Under the pieces are notes generated by a model that saw only the letters and a program-made list of their open reading frames with translations, was not told the DNA's origin and searched no databases. This document shows, piece after piece, positions 15,144 through 27,889 of a stretch of DNA of 64,000 nt (within the stretch, counting starts at the first letter, position 1; each line of letters starts with the position of its first letter). Source of the stretch: Pycnopodia helianthoides (Eukaryota > Echinodermata > Asteroidea > Forcipulatida > Asteriidae); the NCBI GenBank assembly GCA_032158295.1, contig CM063253.1:7719001-7783000 (forward strand). The letters are read 5' to 3'. The translations under genes and the position numbers were made by a program.

Positions 15144-15451
15144 CTACAGACCTTTCTATTGTTGATAAACAAACTGCGCTGGTTGACATGGACGGCCGAG
15201 TGTTAGCAAAACATTCAATCGTGTTAATGGATGTTGCCACCAAATTTAATACTTTGCAAGCTTTCAATTTAAAGAAAAATACATCCCGTATTTGGTTGCT
15301 TTGTTTCCAACACGATTTTTGAACAAGTGTGTAACATTGTTACAAATTGTGGCTATCTGTTTTTGCTTTGCATAAATTTATGGCTTCTCAAAGCTTTCCA
15401 ACCTTGGTTGTCAAAATCTCGGGCTGTGACGTTGAAATAGAAAGGTCTATA
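15144..15451. mobile_element. TAGACCTTTC MITE inside composite unit 1
   Basis: A ~305-bp segment starts with CTACAGACCTTTCTATTG and ends with AGAAAGGTCTATAGG, so its ends are inverted repeats. The same segment lies in the other units near 16788-17094, 18289-18599, 19799-20109 and 21308-21616. It also occurs outside the array at 30245, 37138 and 44500. It has no coding capacity. Confidence 0.8.
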
Positions 15452-16295
15452 GGTGTTCGCAGTATGCTCGCTGCCCTTTTCCCGAGTGCAAAAAATGTTC
15501 ACCAAAGAAGTGTTTTCAATTGAACTGTACCATTTGTGTGACTCTTTTTTAAATACTAGCATGATGGAACTACGTATTTGCTCATAAATCAGTGAGATTA
15601 CGTCGTTCACCAAAACATATAAAACTATCTGACTGGATTTTGTGCTGTCTGAGAGAGAAACACAAAGTATACATCATAAAATCACCCTCAAATTATTGCT
15701 TGATATTTTGAAATATTTATGCCATTAGAAAGCCCGTATAAGGGCTCTAGACTTAAACAAGTTTTGTGGCTGTGACGATTTGGTGGCGACGCGAGTGGCC
15801 AGAGAGTAGGGCTTCTACAATAGCAACTAAGCAAAGAATGGCTGCGTATTAACATTGTGTCAACGCAAACCTCTCTTAGTTATACTTCCACCATGCACAA
15901 CTTTAAATCCTGCTTGAATCAACCAGTCAAGTGAAACCATATAATGGGCATGATGGAGTGTAATTTTAGGCCCCTGTTCAATTCCAACCAGTAAACTTGA
16001 CTGCCCCTTTATCAGTAAATTATACTAAATCAACATGTTGTTGTTCTTTTGGATGGGATTTCAAATTAATTTGACACCTGTTAGGTGTTTACAACCAATC
16101 AGGCACGTACAATCGAGAGCAGTGGGCCGAGGTCATTGAGCCACATAATGTGGTTTTTAAACAGCATCTAAAAACTAGGTCGATATTCTAGAAATTTACA
16201 GTGTGCCTCAATTTATACCGTATTATACGTAATTTGATAAGGAAAACACATCAGTTCTTTGAAAACATTAGGTGTTAACGTCAAACGCATCTCAG

Positions 16296-16770
16296 TAACA
16301 AGCAAACAAACAAACAAACAAGCAAACAAACAAAAACAAGCAAACAAGCAAACAAACAAACAAACAGAAAACAAACAAACAAGCAAACAAACAAACAAGC
16401 AACAAACAAACACAAACAAGCAAACAAGCAAACAAGCAAACAAGCAAACAACAAACAAACAAACAAGCAAACAAACAAACAAACAAACAAACAAGCAAAC
16501 AAACAAATACAAACAACAACAGCAAACAAACAAACAAGCAAACAAACAAGCAAGCAAACAAACAGCAAACAAACAAACAAGCAAACAAACAAACAAGCAA
16601 ACAAACAAACAAGCAAACAAACAAGCAAACAAACAAACAAGCAAACAAACAAACAAGCAAACAAACAAGCAAACAAACAAACAGCAAACAAACAAGCAAC
16701 AAACATACAAACAACCAACAAACAACACCAAACAAACAAACAACCAAACAAACAACAAACAACAAAAACG
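16296..16770. repeat. AAAC/AAGC tetranucleotide tract, unit 2
   Basis: The longest of the five tracts, ~475 bp, which accounts for most of the extra length of unit 2. It has several one-base interruptions and an AAAT variant near 16505. Confidence 0.93.
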
Positions 16771-17941
16771 CAACAGGTGCTGGGAAGCTACAGACCTTTC
16801 TATTGTTGATAAACAAACTGCGCTGGTTGACATGGACGGCCGAGTGTTAGCAAAACATTCAATCGTGTTAATGGATGTTGCCACCAAATTTAATACTTCT
16901 GCAAGCTTTCAATTTAAAGAAAAATACATCCCGTATTTGGTTGCTTTGTTTCCAACACGATTTTTGAACAAGTGTGTAACATTGTTACAAATTGTGGCTA
17001 TCTGTTTTGCTTTGCATAAATTTATGGCTTCAAAGTTTCCAACCTTGGTTGGCAAAATCTCGGGCTGTGACGTTGAAATAGAAAGGTCTATAGGTGTTCG
17101 CAGTATGCTCGCTGCCCTTTTCCCGAATGCAAAAAGTGTTCATCAAAGAAGTGTTTTCAATTGAACTGTACCATTTGTGTGACTCTTTTTAAATACTAGC
17201 AGGATGGAACTACGTATTTGCTCATTAAATCACGTTGAAGATTACGGTTGTTCACAAAACATATAAAACCTTATCTGACTGGATTTTGTGCTGTCTGAGA
17301 GAGAAACACAAAGTATACATCATAAAATCACCCTCAAATTATTGCTTGATATTTGAAATATTTATACCATTAGAAAGCCCGTATGAAGGGCTCTAGACTT
17401 AAACAAAGTTTGTGGCTGTGACGATTTGGTGGGCGACGCGAGTGGCCAGAGAGTAGGGCTTCTACAATAGCAACTAAGCAAAGAATGGCTGCGTATTAAC
17501 ATTGTGTCAACGCAAACCTCTCTTAGTTATACTACACCATGCACAACTTTAAATCCTGCTTGAATCAACCAGTCAAGTGAAACCATATAATGGCATGATG
17601 GAGTGTAATTTTAGGCCCCTGTTCAATTCCAACCAGTAAACTTGACTGCCCCTTTATCAGTAAATTATACTAAATCAACATGTTGTTGTTCTTTTGGATG
17701 GGATTTCAAATTAATTTGACACCTGTTAGGTGTTTACAACCAATCAGGCACGTACAATCGAGAGCAGTGGGCCGAGGTCATTGAGCCACATAATGTGGTT
17801 TTAAACAGCATCTTAAAAACTAGGTCGATATTCAAGAAATTTACAGTGTGCCTCAATTTATACCGTATTATACGGTAATTTGATAAGGAAAACACATCAG
17901 TTCTTTGAAAACATTAGGTGTTAACGTCAAACGCATCTCAG

Positions 17942-18270
17942 TAAACAAGCAAACAAACAAACAAGCAAACAAGCAAACAAGCAAACAAACAAACAAGCAA
18001 ACAAGCAAACAAACAAACAAGCAAACAAACAAACAAGCAAACAAACAAGCAAACAAACAAACAAGCAAACAAACAAACAAACAAACAAACAAGCAAACAA
18101 ACAAGCAAGCAAACAAACAAGCAAACAAACAAACAAGCAAACAAACAAACAAGCAAACAAACAAACAAGCAAACAAACAAGCAAACAAACAAACAAGCAA
18201 ACAAACAAGCAAGCAAACATACAAACAACCAAACAAACAAACAACCAAACAAACAAACAACCAAACAAAC
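17942..18270. repeat. AAAC/AAGC tetranucleotide tract, unit 3
   Basis: A clean ~330-bp tract with an ordered pattern of AAGC tetramers among AAAC, ending in AACCAAAC variants. The pattern is reproduced almost base for base in units 4 and 5. Confidence 0.93.
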
Positions 18271-19441
18271 GCAACAGGTGCTGGGAAGCTACAGACCTTT
18301 CTATTGTTGATAAACAAACTGCGCTGGTTGACATGGACGGCCGAGTGTTAGCAAAACATTCAATCGTGTTAATTGATGTTGCCACCAAAATTTAATACTT
18401 TTGCAAGCTTTCAATTTAAAGAAAAATACATCCCGTATTTGGTTGCTTTGTTTCCAACACGATTTTTAACAAGTGTGTAACATTGTTACAAATTGTGGCT
18501 ATCTGTTTTTGCTTTGCATAAATTTATGGCTTCTCATAGCTTTCCAACCTTGGTTGTCAAAATCTCGGGCTGTGACGTTGAAATAGAAAGGTCTATAGGT
18601 GTTCGCAGTATGCTCGCTGCCCTTTCCCGAGTGCAAAAAATGTTCACCAAAGAAGTGTTTTCAATTGAACTGTACCATTTGTGTGACTCTTTTTTAAATA
18701 CTAGCATGATGGAACTACGTATTTGCTCATTAAATCACGTTGAAGATTACGGTTGTTCACAAAACATATAAAACCTTATCTGACTGGATTTTTGTGCTGT
18801 CTGAGAGAGAAACACAAAGTATACATCATAAAATCACCCTCAAATTATTGCTTGATATTTGAAATATTTATACCATTAGAAAGCCCGTATGAAGGGCTCT
18901 AGACTTTAAACAAAGTTTGTGGCTGTGACGATTTGGTGGGCGACGCGAGTGGCCAGAGAGTAGGGCTTCTACAATAGCAACTAAGCAAAGAATGGCTGCG
19001 TATTAACATTGTGTCAACGCAAACCTCTCTTAGTTATACTTCCACCATGCACAACTTTAAATCCTGCTTGAATCAACCAGTCAAGTGAAACCATATAATG
19101 GGCATGATGGAGTGTAATTTTAGGCCCCTGTTCAATTCCAACCAGTAAACTTGACTGCCCCTTTATCAGTAAATTATACTAAATCAACATGTTGTTGTTC
19201 TTTTGGATGGGATTTCAAATTAATTTGACACCTGTTAGGTGTTTACAACCAATCAGGCACGTACAATCGAGAGCAGTGGGCCGAGGTCATTGAGCCACAT
19301 AATGTGGTTTTTAAACAGCATCTTAAAAACTAGGTCGATATTCAAGAAATTTACAGTGTGCCTCAATTTATACCGTATTATACGGTAATTTGATAAGGAA
19401 AACACATCAGTTCTTTGAAAACATTAGGTGTTAACGTCAAA

Positions 19442-19780
19442 CGCATCTCAGTAAACAAGCAAACAAACAAACAAGCAAACAAGCAAACAAGCAAACAAAC
19501 AAACAAGCAAACAAGCAAACAAACAAACAAGCAAACAAACAAACAAGCAAACAAACAAGCAAACAAACAAACAAGCAAACAAACAAACAAACAAACAAAC
19601 AAGCAAACAAACAAGCAAGCAAACAAACAAGCAAACAAACAAACAAGCAAACAAACAAACAAGCAAACAAACAAACAAGCAAACAAACAAGCAAACAAAC
19701 AAACAAGCAAACAAACAAGCAAGCAAACATACAAACAACCAAACAAACAAACAACCAAACAAACAAACAACCAAACAAAC
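19442..19780. repeat. AAAC/AAGC tetranucleotide tract, unit 4
   Basis: By eye the same order of AAGC and AAAC tetramers as unit 3, which points to duplication of whole units rather than independent slippage. Confidence 0.93.
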
Positions 19781-20960
19781 GCAACAGGTGCTGGGAAGCT
19801 ACAGACCTTTCTATTGTTGATAAACAAACTGCGCTGGTTGACATGGACGGCCGAGTGTTAGCAAAACATTCAATCGTGTTAATTGATGTTGCCACCAAAT
19901 TTAATACTTTTGCAAGCTTTCAATTTAAAGAAAAATACATCCCGTATTTGGTTGCTTTGTTTCCAACACGATTTTTGAACAAGTGTGTAACATTGTTACA
20001 AATTGTGGCTATCTGTTTTTGCTTTGCATAAATTTATGGCTTCTCATAGCTTTCCAACCTTGGTTGTCAAAATCTCGGGCTGTGACGTTGAAATAGAAAG
20101 GTCTATAGGTGTTCGCAGTATGCTCGCTGCCCTTTTCCCGAATGCAAAAAGTGTTCATCAAAGAAGTGTTTTCAATTGAACTGTACCATTTGTGTGACTC
20201 TTTTTAAATACTAGCATGATGGAACTACGTATTTGCTCATTAAATCACGTTGAAGATTACGGTTGTTCACAAAACATATAAAACCTTATCTGACTGGATT
20301 TTGTGCTGTCTGAGAGAGAAACACAAAGTATACATCATAAAATCACCCTCAAATTATTGCTTGATATTTGAAATATTTATACCATTAGAAAGCCCGTATG
20401 AAGGGCTCTAGACTTAAACAAAGTTTGTGGCTGTGACGAATTGGTGGGCGACGCGAGTGGCCAGAGAGTAGGGCTTCTACAATAGCAACTAAGCAAAGAA
20501 TGGCTGCGTATTAACATTGTGTCAACGCAAACCTCTCTTAGTTATACTTCCACCATGCACAACTTTAAATCCTGCTTGAATCAACCAGTCAAGTGAAACC
20601 ATAAAATGGGCATGATGGAGTGTAATTTTAGGCCCCTGTTCAATTCCAACCAGTAAACTTGACTGCCCCTTTATCAGTAAATTATACTAAATCAACATGT
20701 TGTTGTTCTTTTGGATGGGATTTCAAATTAATTTGACACCTGTTAGGTGTTTACAACCAATCAGGCACGTACAATCGAGAGCAGTGGGCCGAGGTCATTG
20801 AGCCACATAATGTGGTTTTTAAACAGCATCTTAAAAACTAGGTCAATATTCAAGAAATTTACAGTGTGCCTCAATTTATACCGTATTATACGGTAATTTG
20901 ATAAGGAAAACACATCAGTTCTTTGAAAACATTAGGTGTTAACGTCAAACGCATCTCAGT

Positions 20961-21289
20961 AAACAAGCAAACAAACAAACAAGCAAACAAGCAAACAAGC
21001 AAACAAACAAACAAGCAAACAAGCAAACAAACAAACAAGCAAACAAACAAACAAGCAAACAAACAAGCAAACAAACAAACAAGCAAACAAACAAACAAAC
21101 AAACAAACAAGCAAACAAACAAGCAAGCAAACAAACAAGCAAACAAACAAACAAGCAAACAAACAAACAAGCAAACAAACAAACAAGCAAACAAACAAGC
21201 AAAACAAACAAACAAGCAAACAAACAAGCAAGCAAACATACAAACAACCAAACAAACAAACAACCAAACAAACAAACAACCAAACAAAC
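20961..21289. repeat. AAAC/AAGC tetranucleotide tract, unit 5
   Basis: Very close to units 3 and 4, with one extra A (AAAAC) near 21201 and a small deletion that moves the reading frame. Confidence 0.93.
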
Positions 21290-21805
21290 GCAACAGGTGC
21301 TGGGAAGCTACAGACCTTTCTATTGTTGATAAACAAACTGCGCTGGTTGACATGGACGGCCGAGTGTTAGCAAAACATTCAATCGTGTTAATGGATGTTG
21401 CCACCAAATTTAATACTTTTGCAAGCTTTCAATTTAAAGAAAAATACATCCCGTATTTGGTTGCTTTGTTTCCAACACGATTTTTGAACAAGTGTGTAAC
21501 ATTGTTACAAATTGTGGCTATCTGTTTTTGCTTTGCATAAATTTATGGCTTCTCAAAGTTTTCCAACCTTGGTTGGCAAAATCTCGGGCTGTGACGTTGA
21601 AATAGAAAGGTCTATAGGTGTTCGCAGTATGCTCGCTGCCCTTTTCCCGAGTGCAAAAAATGTTCATCAAAGAAGTGTTTTCAATTGAACTGTACCATTT
21701 GTGTGACTCTTTTTTAAATACTAGCATGATGGAACTACGTATTTGCTCATTAAATCACGTTGAAGATTACGGTTGTTCACAAAACATATAAAACCTTGTC
21801 TGACT

Positions 21806-21895
21806 GCTCCAAACCCCCCCCCCCCCAACCCCCACAATTTGACAAAATAGGGAGATCATCAACGTGGCTGTTGCTCAGCTTGTAGACAACCAGAT
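21806..21895 (+). mobile_element. SINE-like head next to the composite array
   Basis: After a C-run, the segment CACAATTTGACAAAATAGGG is followed by a decayed box A-like GTTGCTCAGCTTGTAGA. It matches the segment at 37655-37720 and, more loosely, the tRNA-like SINE at 46745-46885. It abuts the end of the composite repeat, as the copy at 37650 abuts the solitary composite copy. Confidence 0.55.
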
Positions 21896-22880
21896 GGATT
21901 TTTCTAGCTTTTCCCCATTGGAAAGCACTTCAAAACGCCTTGGCTTTGATGATTTTTGTAAACGACGCGTGTGGCTTAGAGAGTAGGGCAACAACCATGG
22001 CAAAAGCGACAAGTGCCGGCGCCTCATACTGGCAAACATGTCATGCCGAATAATGGAAATCATTTTGTAAAGTTAAGTTTCACCTTAACTTTTTAACTTA
22101 GCATGCTAGAGAGACAACATTTGTACCTGACTCTGCCTTGCATAGTCACTCATTCGAAAATAAAACTTTTATGGTCCTTTTTCTGGCATCTTCAGACCGG
22201 AAATCAAACGCGAGCCGGGGTACTCCAAAGGCCTCGCAAAGGCAAGTTCAGCTTGATTTTTGTACTCAGAGCACAAAGTATGCAGGTTCAAATCACCGTC
22301 CCATCATTGCTGGATTTTTTTCAAACTTTGCACCATTGAAAAGCACTTCAAAAGGACTCTTTTCAATTTTAAACGCCGTGGCTTGGATGATTTTTGTAAA
22401 TGACGCGTGTGGCTTAGAGAGTAGGGCTAACCCCGTGGCAAAAGCGAAACGTGCCGTTGCCTCATACCGGCACGACATGTCAGGCCGAATAATGGCAAGA
22501 AATTTTAAAGTTAGGTTTGACCATAACTTATTAACCAAAGCATGCTAGAGAGACGACAATTAACCTGACTCTGCCTTGCATAGTCACTCATCCGAAAATC
22601 AAACTTTTATGGTCCCTTAACTTAGCATGCTAGAGAGACGATGTTTGTACCTGAATTTGCCTTGCAATGTCACTCATCCGTATATCAAACTTTTATGGTC
22701 CCTTTTCTGCATCTTCAGACCGGAAATCATAGGCGAGCGGGGGTACTCCAAAGGACTCGCAAGAGCAAGTTCAACTGGACTTTTGTACACGGAGCTGAAA
22801 CACAACACATGCAGGTTCAAATCACCTTCACATCATTGCTTGATTTTTTCAGGTTTTGCACCATTCAGGGGCTGATCCTG
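21896..22880. repeat. diverged satellite units at array edge
   Basis: Two to three old units keep landmarks of the 449-bp satellite (AGCATGCTAGAGAGAC, TTGCATAGTCACTCAT, TTCAGACCGGAAATC, GAGAGTAGGGCTA, CCGAATAATGG) but differ widely elsewhere. The AAGCACTTCAAAAGGACT segment replaces the CCCTTCTGAAGGG hairpin. This fits decay at an array margin. Confidence 0.85.
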
Positions 22881-23577
22881 GATTTTCCAAACGGGGGGCG
22901 TGAAAATTTACCAAGCAGCAACGGTGAATGCAATTTTTTGTGGATCCTACGAGCGCGTAACGCGAAGCCCTTACGACATGGGTGGTTTCTGGGTCCCGCT
23001 TAAATGCTCCGAAACAGTTAGGATTCTATGCTCTGTAGTGCGATCCATGCAATATCTGACCACTTTTGTTTTAGCAAGATCATTATTAAAACTTTATTTT
23101 TGAGTTGGGAGTCATTGATTTGAATCAGCCATCCTGAGTTATAAAAATCAAAATGCAGGCTACAATTAATACTTATTCAGGGGGGAAAACTGTTGGGTGA
23201 GACTAACGATAGTGCAATTTTTAATATAATTTACCAAATAGGGTCTCTTTGTCTAGAAGTTTTCACTCTTTGAGGATTAGATTGTGACACAAAATATGTT
23301 ACTGCTGATATAGTGATAAGAACAAGTTGTGCTTGTCTTCAGTGACAGCGCGATCGAGCAACAATAAAATTAATGTACGAAAATGTGAGGGTAGGCCAAG
23401 AGGCCTAGCCCCTCCCCCAACCCTGCATCGGTGCACTATCTTCACTATTGATAACTAACAGTTTGAAAGAAGCACAACAGATATTAACCCTCTTTCTTGA
23501 ATACGAAAAAAATCTGTGATTTTCTGAGCAGAGTGAGACACGATTATACGATGCTATGATTATATGATGCTACATGT
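22881..23577. other. no gene recognised
   Basis: About 700 bp of AT-rich DNA with only short uninformative open frames. I see no splice-flanked coding block and no clear repeat family. Confidence 0.5.
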
Positions 23578-23586
23578 ATGTCTTCA

Positions 23587-24327
23587 CTAGCCCCATGGCC
23601 AATCCACTTTGTTCGTATCCTTACCAACTGGGCCTAGCACCATTGCAATCCTATTTTGGTGCCCGACGTAACTTTTAATCCGGGTTCTAAAACTTACCGA
23701 TCAAATGCTACTGTAGGCCTACTCGTACAAAGCCCTATTGCTAAACTTTTATTTAAACATGACGGATTTGGGGGGAAATTGATTACCTTTCGAGTCGCGA
23801 GAGTGAATTTTTTTATCACGTATTAACAACTTGCGCGAGAATCATACTAGTTGGGTTCCAAACAATTTCACAACATTTATACGATCTAATGGGGGCCAGA
23901 CTGATTTACATAACGCGCTGAGCATAATATCTTTTGCGCAGACGGGCTTAAGATGCGCACCGCCTTACACGTATATCACAAAACCTTGATGGCGCGCTGA
24001 TTGAATCAGTCTGATCCCCATTAAATATCAGCACTTGATCGTATAACTGTTGTGGATTGTTGAGGGAACCTGACAATGGTTTTCGCGCAAGTTAATAATA
24101 TGTGGTAACAAAATCACACTCGCGATTCGAAAAGCAAACAATTTTCCCAAAAGATCTGTGATGTTTTTAGAAAAAACAGTTAAGCATTATAGGCTTTCAT
24201 ACAAGTACAGTAGCATTCGATCAGTAAGTTTCTTAACCCGGCTTAAAAATTAAATCGGGCACAAAAATAGGAATACAATGGTGCCAGAGCCAATGATACG
24301 AAGTGGATTGGCCCTATTCTTGGGGCT
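23587..24327. mobile_element. 741-bp foldback element, MULE-like
   Basis: Two arms of ~320-330 bp are imperfect inverted copies: AGCCCCATGGCCAATCCACT at the left pairs with GGATTGGCCCTATTCTTGGG at the right, and the match continues to CCAGACTGAT / ATCAGTCTG beside a ~100-bp centre. The 9-bp sequence ATGTCTTCA occurs directly outside the right end (24328-24336) and 2 bp outside the left inverted-repeat end (23578-23586), consistent with a target duplication. Long terminal inverted repeats with a 9-bp duplication are typical of non-autonomous Mutator-like elements. No transposase is present. Confidence 0.85.
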
Positions 24328-24336
24328 ATGTCTTCA

Positions 24337-24654
24337 ATTTTGTATTTAGCGCGCGCGTGCTGACCTACAGCCAGAAACTTCTTTGCTGAGGTGTGGTATG
24401 GTCGACTCATGCTGCGGGTGAATGATCTTCACGCCCCCGGACCCCGGGCCCCGCATTTGCAGGTGTTTCGCGCTTATGTTCAGTGTGTGAGAAAAACATT
24501 ATAAGTAGCTTTTTTGAAGAACAACAATAATAGGTAGGGCCTATGTTATTAACTTTGTTTCTCCCTCATTTTTCCCCTTGATGTTTTTTTTTTTTTTTTT
24601 TTTTTCTCAAGCAAAAAGGGGGTGTGGGCCCCCCCCCCCCCGTATCCGCCCCTG
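24337..24654. other. low-complexity spacer
   Basis: Holds a GC-rich patch near 24410-24470, a T-run at ~24586-24605 and a C-run near 24629-24641. No gene is seen. Confidence 0.6.
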
Positions 24655-25030
24655 CCATTGGAAAGCACTTCAAAAGGACTCTTTTCAAGTTAAAACACCA
24701 TGGATTTGAGAGTAGGATTACAGAGTAGGGCTACCCCCATGGCAAAAGCAAAAAGTGCCGGCGCCTCATACCAGCACGACATGTCATGCCGAATAATTGG
24801 CAAGGATTCTTTTAAGTTTAGTTTGACCATGACTTATTAACTAAGCATGCTAGAGAGACGAAATTCAAATCACCCTCACATCATTGCTGGATTTTTTCAA
24901 GTTTTGCACCATTGGAAAGCACTTCATAGGGGCTCTTTTTAAGTTCAGACGCTGTGGCTGTCATGGTTTTGTAAGCGACGCGAGTGGCTGAGAGAGTAGG
25001 GCTACCCCCATGGCAAAAGCAAAACATTTC
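24655..25030. repeat. diverged satellite fragment
   Basis: A separate island of satellite-related sequence with AAGCACTTCAAAAGGACT, GAATAATTGG, AAGCATGCTAGAGAGACG and GCGACGCGAGTGGCTGAGAG. It resembles the 21896-22880 units more than the main array. The foldback element and spacer lie between the two islands. Confidence 0.8.
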
Positions 25031-25129
25031 ACCGATTCATTCGTCTGTACCGAAATCGGTCGGGAAAACCTAGGCCTTTATTTGGTTCAAAAATTAATGT
25101 TCGATTCTATGGAATAAAACCTTGCAATG

Positions 25130-25445
25130 AGGGCCGCTGTTAGCACATGCTGACATATTGTATTATGTCAATTGTCTTAACCAAGTTTAACATACGCCAT
25201 GCTGAAAAACGCCATGGTATCCTAGGCTGGACCGTGCCGCACGTCCTAGAGGGGGTGTCAATCAACAGGGGTCAGTGATTTGGTTAGGAGGGGGCAAGAC
25301 AAAACTCTGCCAACATACTTTGTGTACACAATCTATGTGTCAATACTTTAAATGGTAGATGAAACCAAATTATCAAATTTAATTATTCAAGCAAACAAAT
25401 GAGGTTAAATTAACTCGGGCAATACCTGAACATATTGTAAACAAC
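25130..25445 (+). mobile_element. truncated element related to 56335-56775
   Basis: Shares many blocks in opposite orientation with 56335-56775: AGCACATGCTGACA, the GTCCTAGAGGGGGTGTCAAT block, GATTTGGTTAGGAGGGGGCA, AAAACTCTGCCA and GTAAACAACACA. It stops at the (CT)n tract, so the far inverted terminus is missing. Confidence 0.7.
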
Positions 25446-25449
25446 ACAT

Positions 25450-25583
<134 letters not shown>

Positions 25584-27183
25584 TGTAAGCTGTTACGCAT
25601 GTGTAAGCTGTTACGCAGGCGACAGTCTGCTATGCATGTGTAATTACCCTGGGCGTGCTTGTTGGCCATGGGACAGTCTACTACGCATGCGTATTTACCA
25701 TGCGCGTGAATACTTGTGCGCGTGCAATATTTGTAGCACCTGGCTGGCAGGTGATTGTGAATGATTGTGATCGATCATGAATATGTATGAGGTGTAGTAA
25801 TAGGTACTATACTGATGACATTTTATTTGTGTGGACAGTGTCACAGCCATAATTCGGGAAATATAAACAACTTATGTTCCTATAACTAAATCATTATTTG
25901 TGCCGAAAATCGTCAATATTTCGAAAAATTTTAGAGATGCGAAGTTTGAGTGGAAATCGGTGGCATCGGGAGAAATACCCGCTTCATTTGACAGCATAAC
26001 ATTGACCAATTAAAAAAAAACTGCTGTTGTATGCAAACCCACTCTCTACCTGTATTTCTACTTGATTCACTTATCATACAATCGGCTGTTCAATAACACA
26101 TTTGTGACTTTATTCTGACTTAGTTGATTGAGAGTGTGCACCATCTACCTGGAAACAAACTCAACTGTTATTTTCTCTTGAAAATTAGTGACAACCTAAT
26201 CTGACGAAGTTCCGACATATTGGTTGTACATGTTTATTGAAATCGGCGGGGGGGGTGTAAATCAGTATCTAAAATGTTATGTCTTGAGAAGTAATGTGAA
26301 CAGATTTGATTTCTTAACATTCAAAAGAAAAAACAATACTCACCGTGCATTATCCTGCCCAACTGGCTCTTTCTACAAATTCCACATGAGACCGTGGAGA
26401 CTTAGTCCACAGGACACACACTAAGGGTGTTCCTCCATGGGGTGACAAACAGTAGAAACCCATGCACCTAATACTAGCCTAGAATTGTATGGCAGTCTGT
26501 GGTACCTGATATGTAGGAGGGTAAGGAGATTGAAGTTTCCAAGACTCTCTCAAACATTTTTTGGTCATAGAACGTTGATGGTTCTTTGCCAACTGCATCT
26601 CAAAGTGTGGTCAGAGTGCATCTATGTTGCATCAGCTAATCATGTACAGCGAAGCAACATAGAAATGTATAGGAAGTCCCTAAATTAATAGAGAAATGCG
26701 GGTATAATCAGTTGGAGACCAAAATTCCCCTCAAGAGGCTCCGGTATGGGTTTGATGCAGGGTCCATGAGATCAGGGAAACACACCACCGCCAATCATTT
26801 GGTGCTCGATATGGGCATAGTGTAAGTGTACCCCAGCCCCCCCCCCCCCCATTGTGTCTTTATTCATTGTTTGATTGGAATCTCAGGAATTCTTCGCAGA
26901 ATTGTAGGGGGTACTTCTGTACAACAGGAACAATGTGTTAGGTATTGGGGTGTCACCCTCTCTCTGCCCATATTTAGCATGGTATATTACAAACCAAACA
27001 AAATCTTCCATGAACACTCTGCCGTTTTTATAAAGTACAGGAGTTGAGCTTCGATATCAATGCAACAACCCTTGTACAATGTGTTGAATGTGGACAATTG
27101 TGTCGTTCTGTGAGACTCAAATCTGGTATGTTTATCAGTTCATCGTCTCTCACGAATGTGAATAAGGTGTTAGCTGGGATCTG
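25584..27183. other. no gene recognised
   Basis: 1.6 kb of AT-rich spacer with G- and C-runs (near 26249 and 26839). Open frames are short, not conserved-looking and not flanked by convincing splice sites. Confidence 0.5.
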
Positions 27184-27394
27184 CAGGGCCCAATTTCATA
27201 AAGATGTTTATGCACACACAAACGTATAGCTAAGCACAGCAAAATTAAGGTTTAATACAAGAATATAAGGTAACCAGCCGAAAAATACCATATCTCATGT
27301 GCAATCTGTGACTGGTATACTCCTCATTTGTGCTTAGCATAACATTGTTTATGCGATGTTTTCTGCTTACGCAGCTCTACGCAATTTGGCCCTG
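27184..27394. mobile_element. CAGGGCCC MITE
   Basis: A 211-bp element starting CAGGGCCCAATTTCATAAAG and ending CGCAATTTGGCCCTG. The ends are inverted copies over ~30 bp, including GCTTACGCAGCTCTACG against the left end. A second complete copy lies at 63571-63773 and a short one at 50953-51064. It is non-coding. Confidence 0.8.
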
Positions 27395-27889
27395 GACCCA
27401 ATTTCTTAATTATTCATGCTTTTGGGTTAGAAGAGGGCGCGCATCAGCGAGCTTTTGGAGTCTGGTGTGTATTATGTCTGTGGGTGCACCACACTAAATA
27501 AACTCCCATGGCCACCAATGCTTCAATGCTAAATATTCAAAAATACAAAAACAAACACTTAAAGTCTTCAGCATTTTGGAAACTAATCAAATACATTTTC
27601 AGGCAACCAAACTTCAGATTTCTTTTCAATTTTTGGCAGGACGGTCAGCTATGGAATTTTTGCTAATTATCCCAGAAAGTAACACCCCGAAATGGCCTTT
27701 TCCAAAACCGACTCTCTGCCAATTTTCATAAAGCATCCCTCCACTTCCAAAGCAAAATAGCACCATTAGATGGTAATTTTGTTTGGGCACACTTTTGCGG
27801 TTTGCGTGTAAATGCGCGTGGGTAAAATTAAACTGTTAGCACGATTGGTCAGTGAGAATGCTTGACACGGCTCAAGTAACCACGATGCC
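27395..27889. other. no gene recognised
   Basis: AT-rich spacer with no recognised coding block or repeat. Confidence 0.5.

Larger units (their letters stand above)
14297..21804. repeat. ~1.5-kb composite satellite, five units
   Basis: Units begin at GCGTATTAACATTGTGTC at 14297, 15844, 17491, 18998 and 20506, so their lengths are 1547, 1647, 1507, 1508 and a final partial unit. Each holds a ~550-bp unique-looking segment, an AAAC/AAGC tract, a ~305-bp MITE bounded by CAGACCTTTC and GAAAGGTCTATA, ~200 bp more and, except in the last, ~170 bp of the 449-bp satellite. The junctions look like an insertion into a satellite unit that replaced ~285 bp and was then amplified. Units 3-5 are the most alike. 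Length differences lie mostly in the tetranucleotide tract. Confidence 0.95.

Noticed and set aside
14677..21540. Long frames such as NKQTNKQ (plus) and CLFVCLFA (minus), up to 301 codons
   Set aside because: They are the AAAC/AAGC tetranucleotide tract read in different frames. Frames lie open on both strands over the same DNA and change with each small indel.
22138..23003. Overlapping plus-strand frames of 80-136 codons
   Set aside because: They lie in diverged satellite units, and neighbouring units do not keep the frames open.
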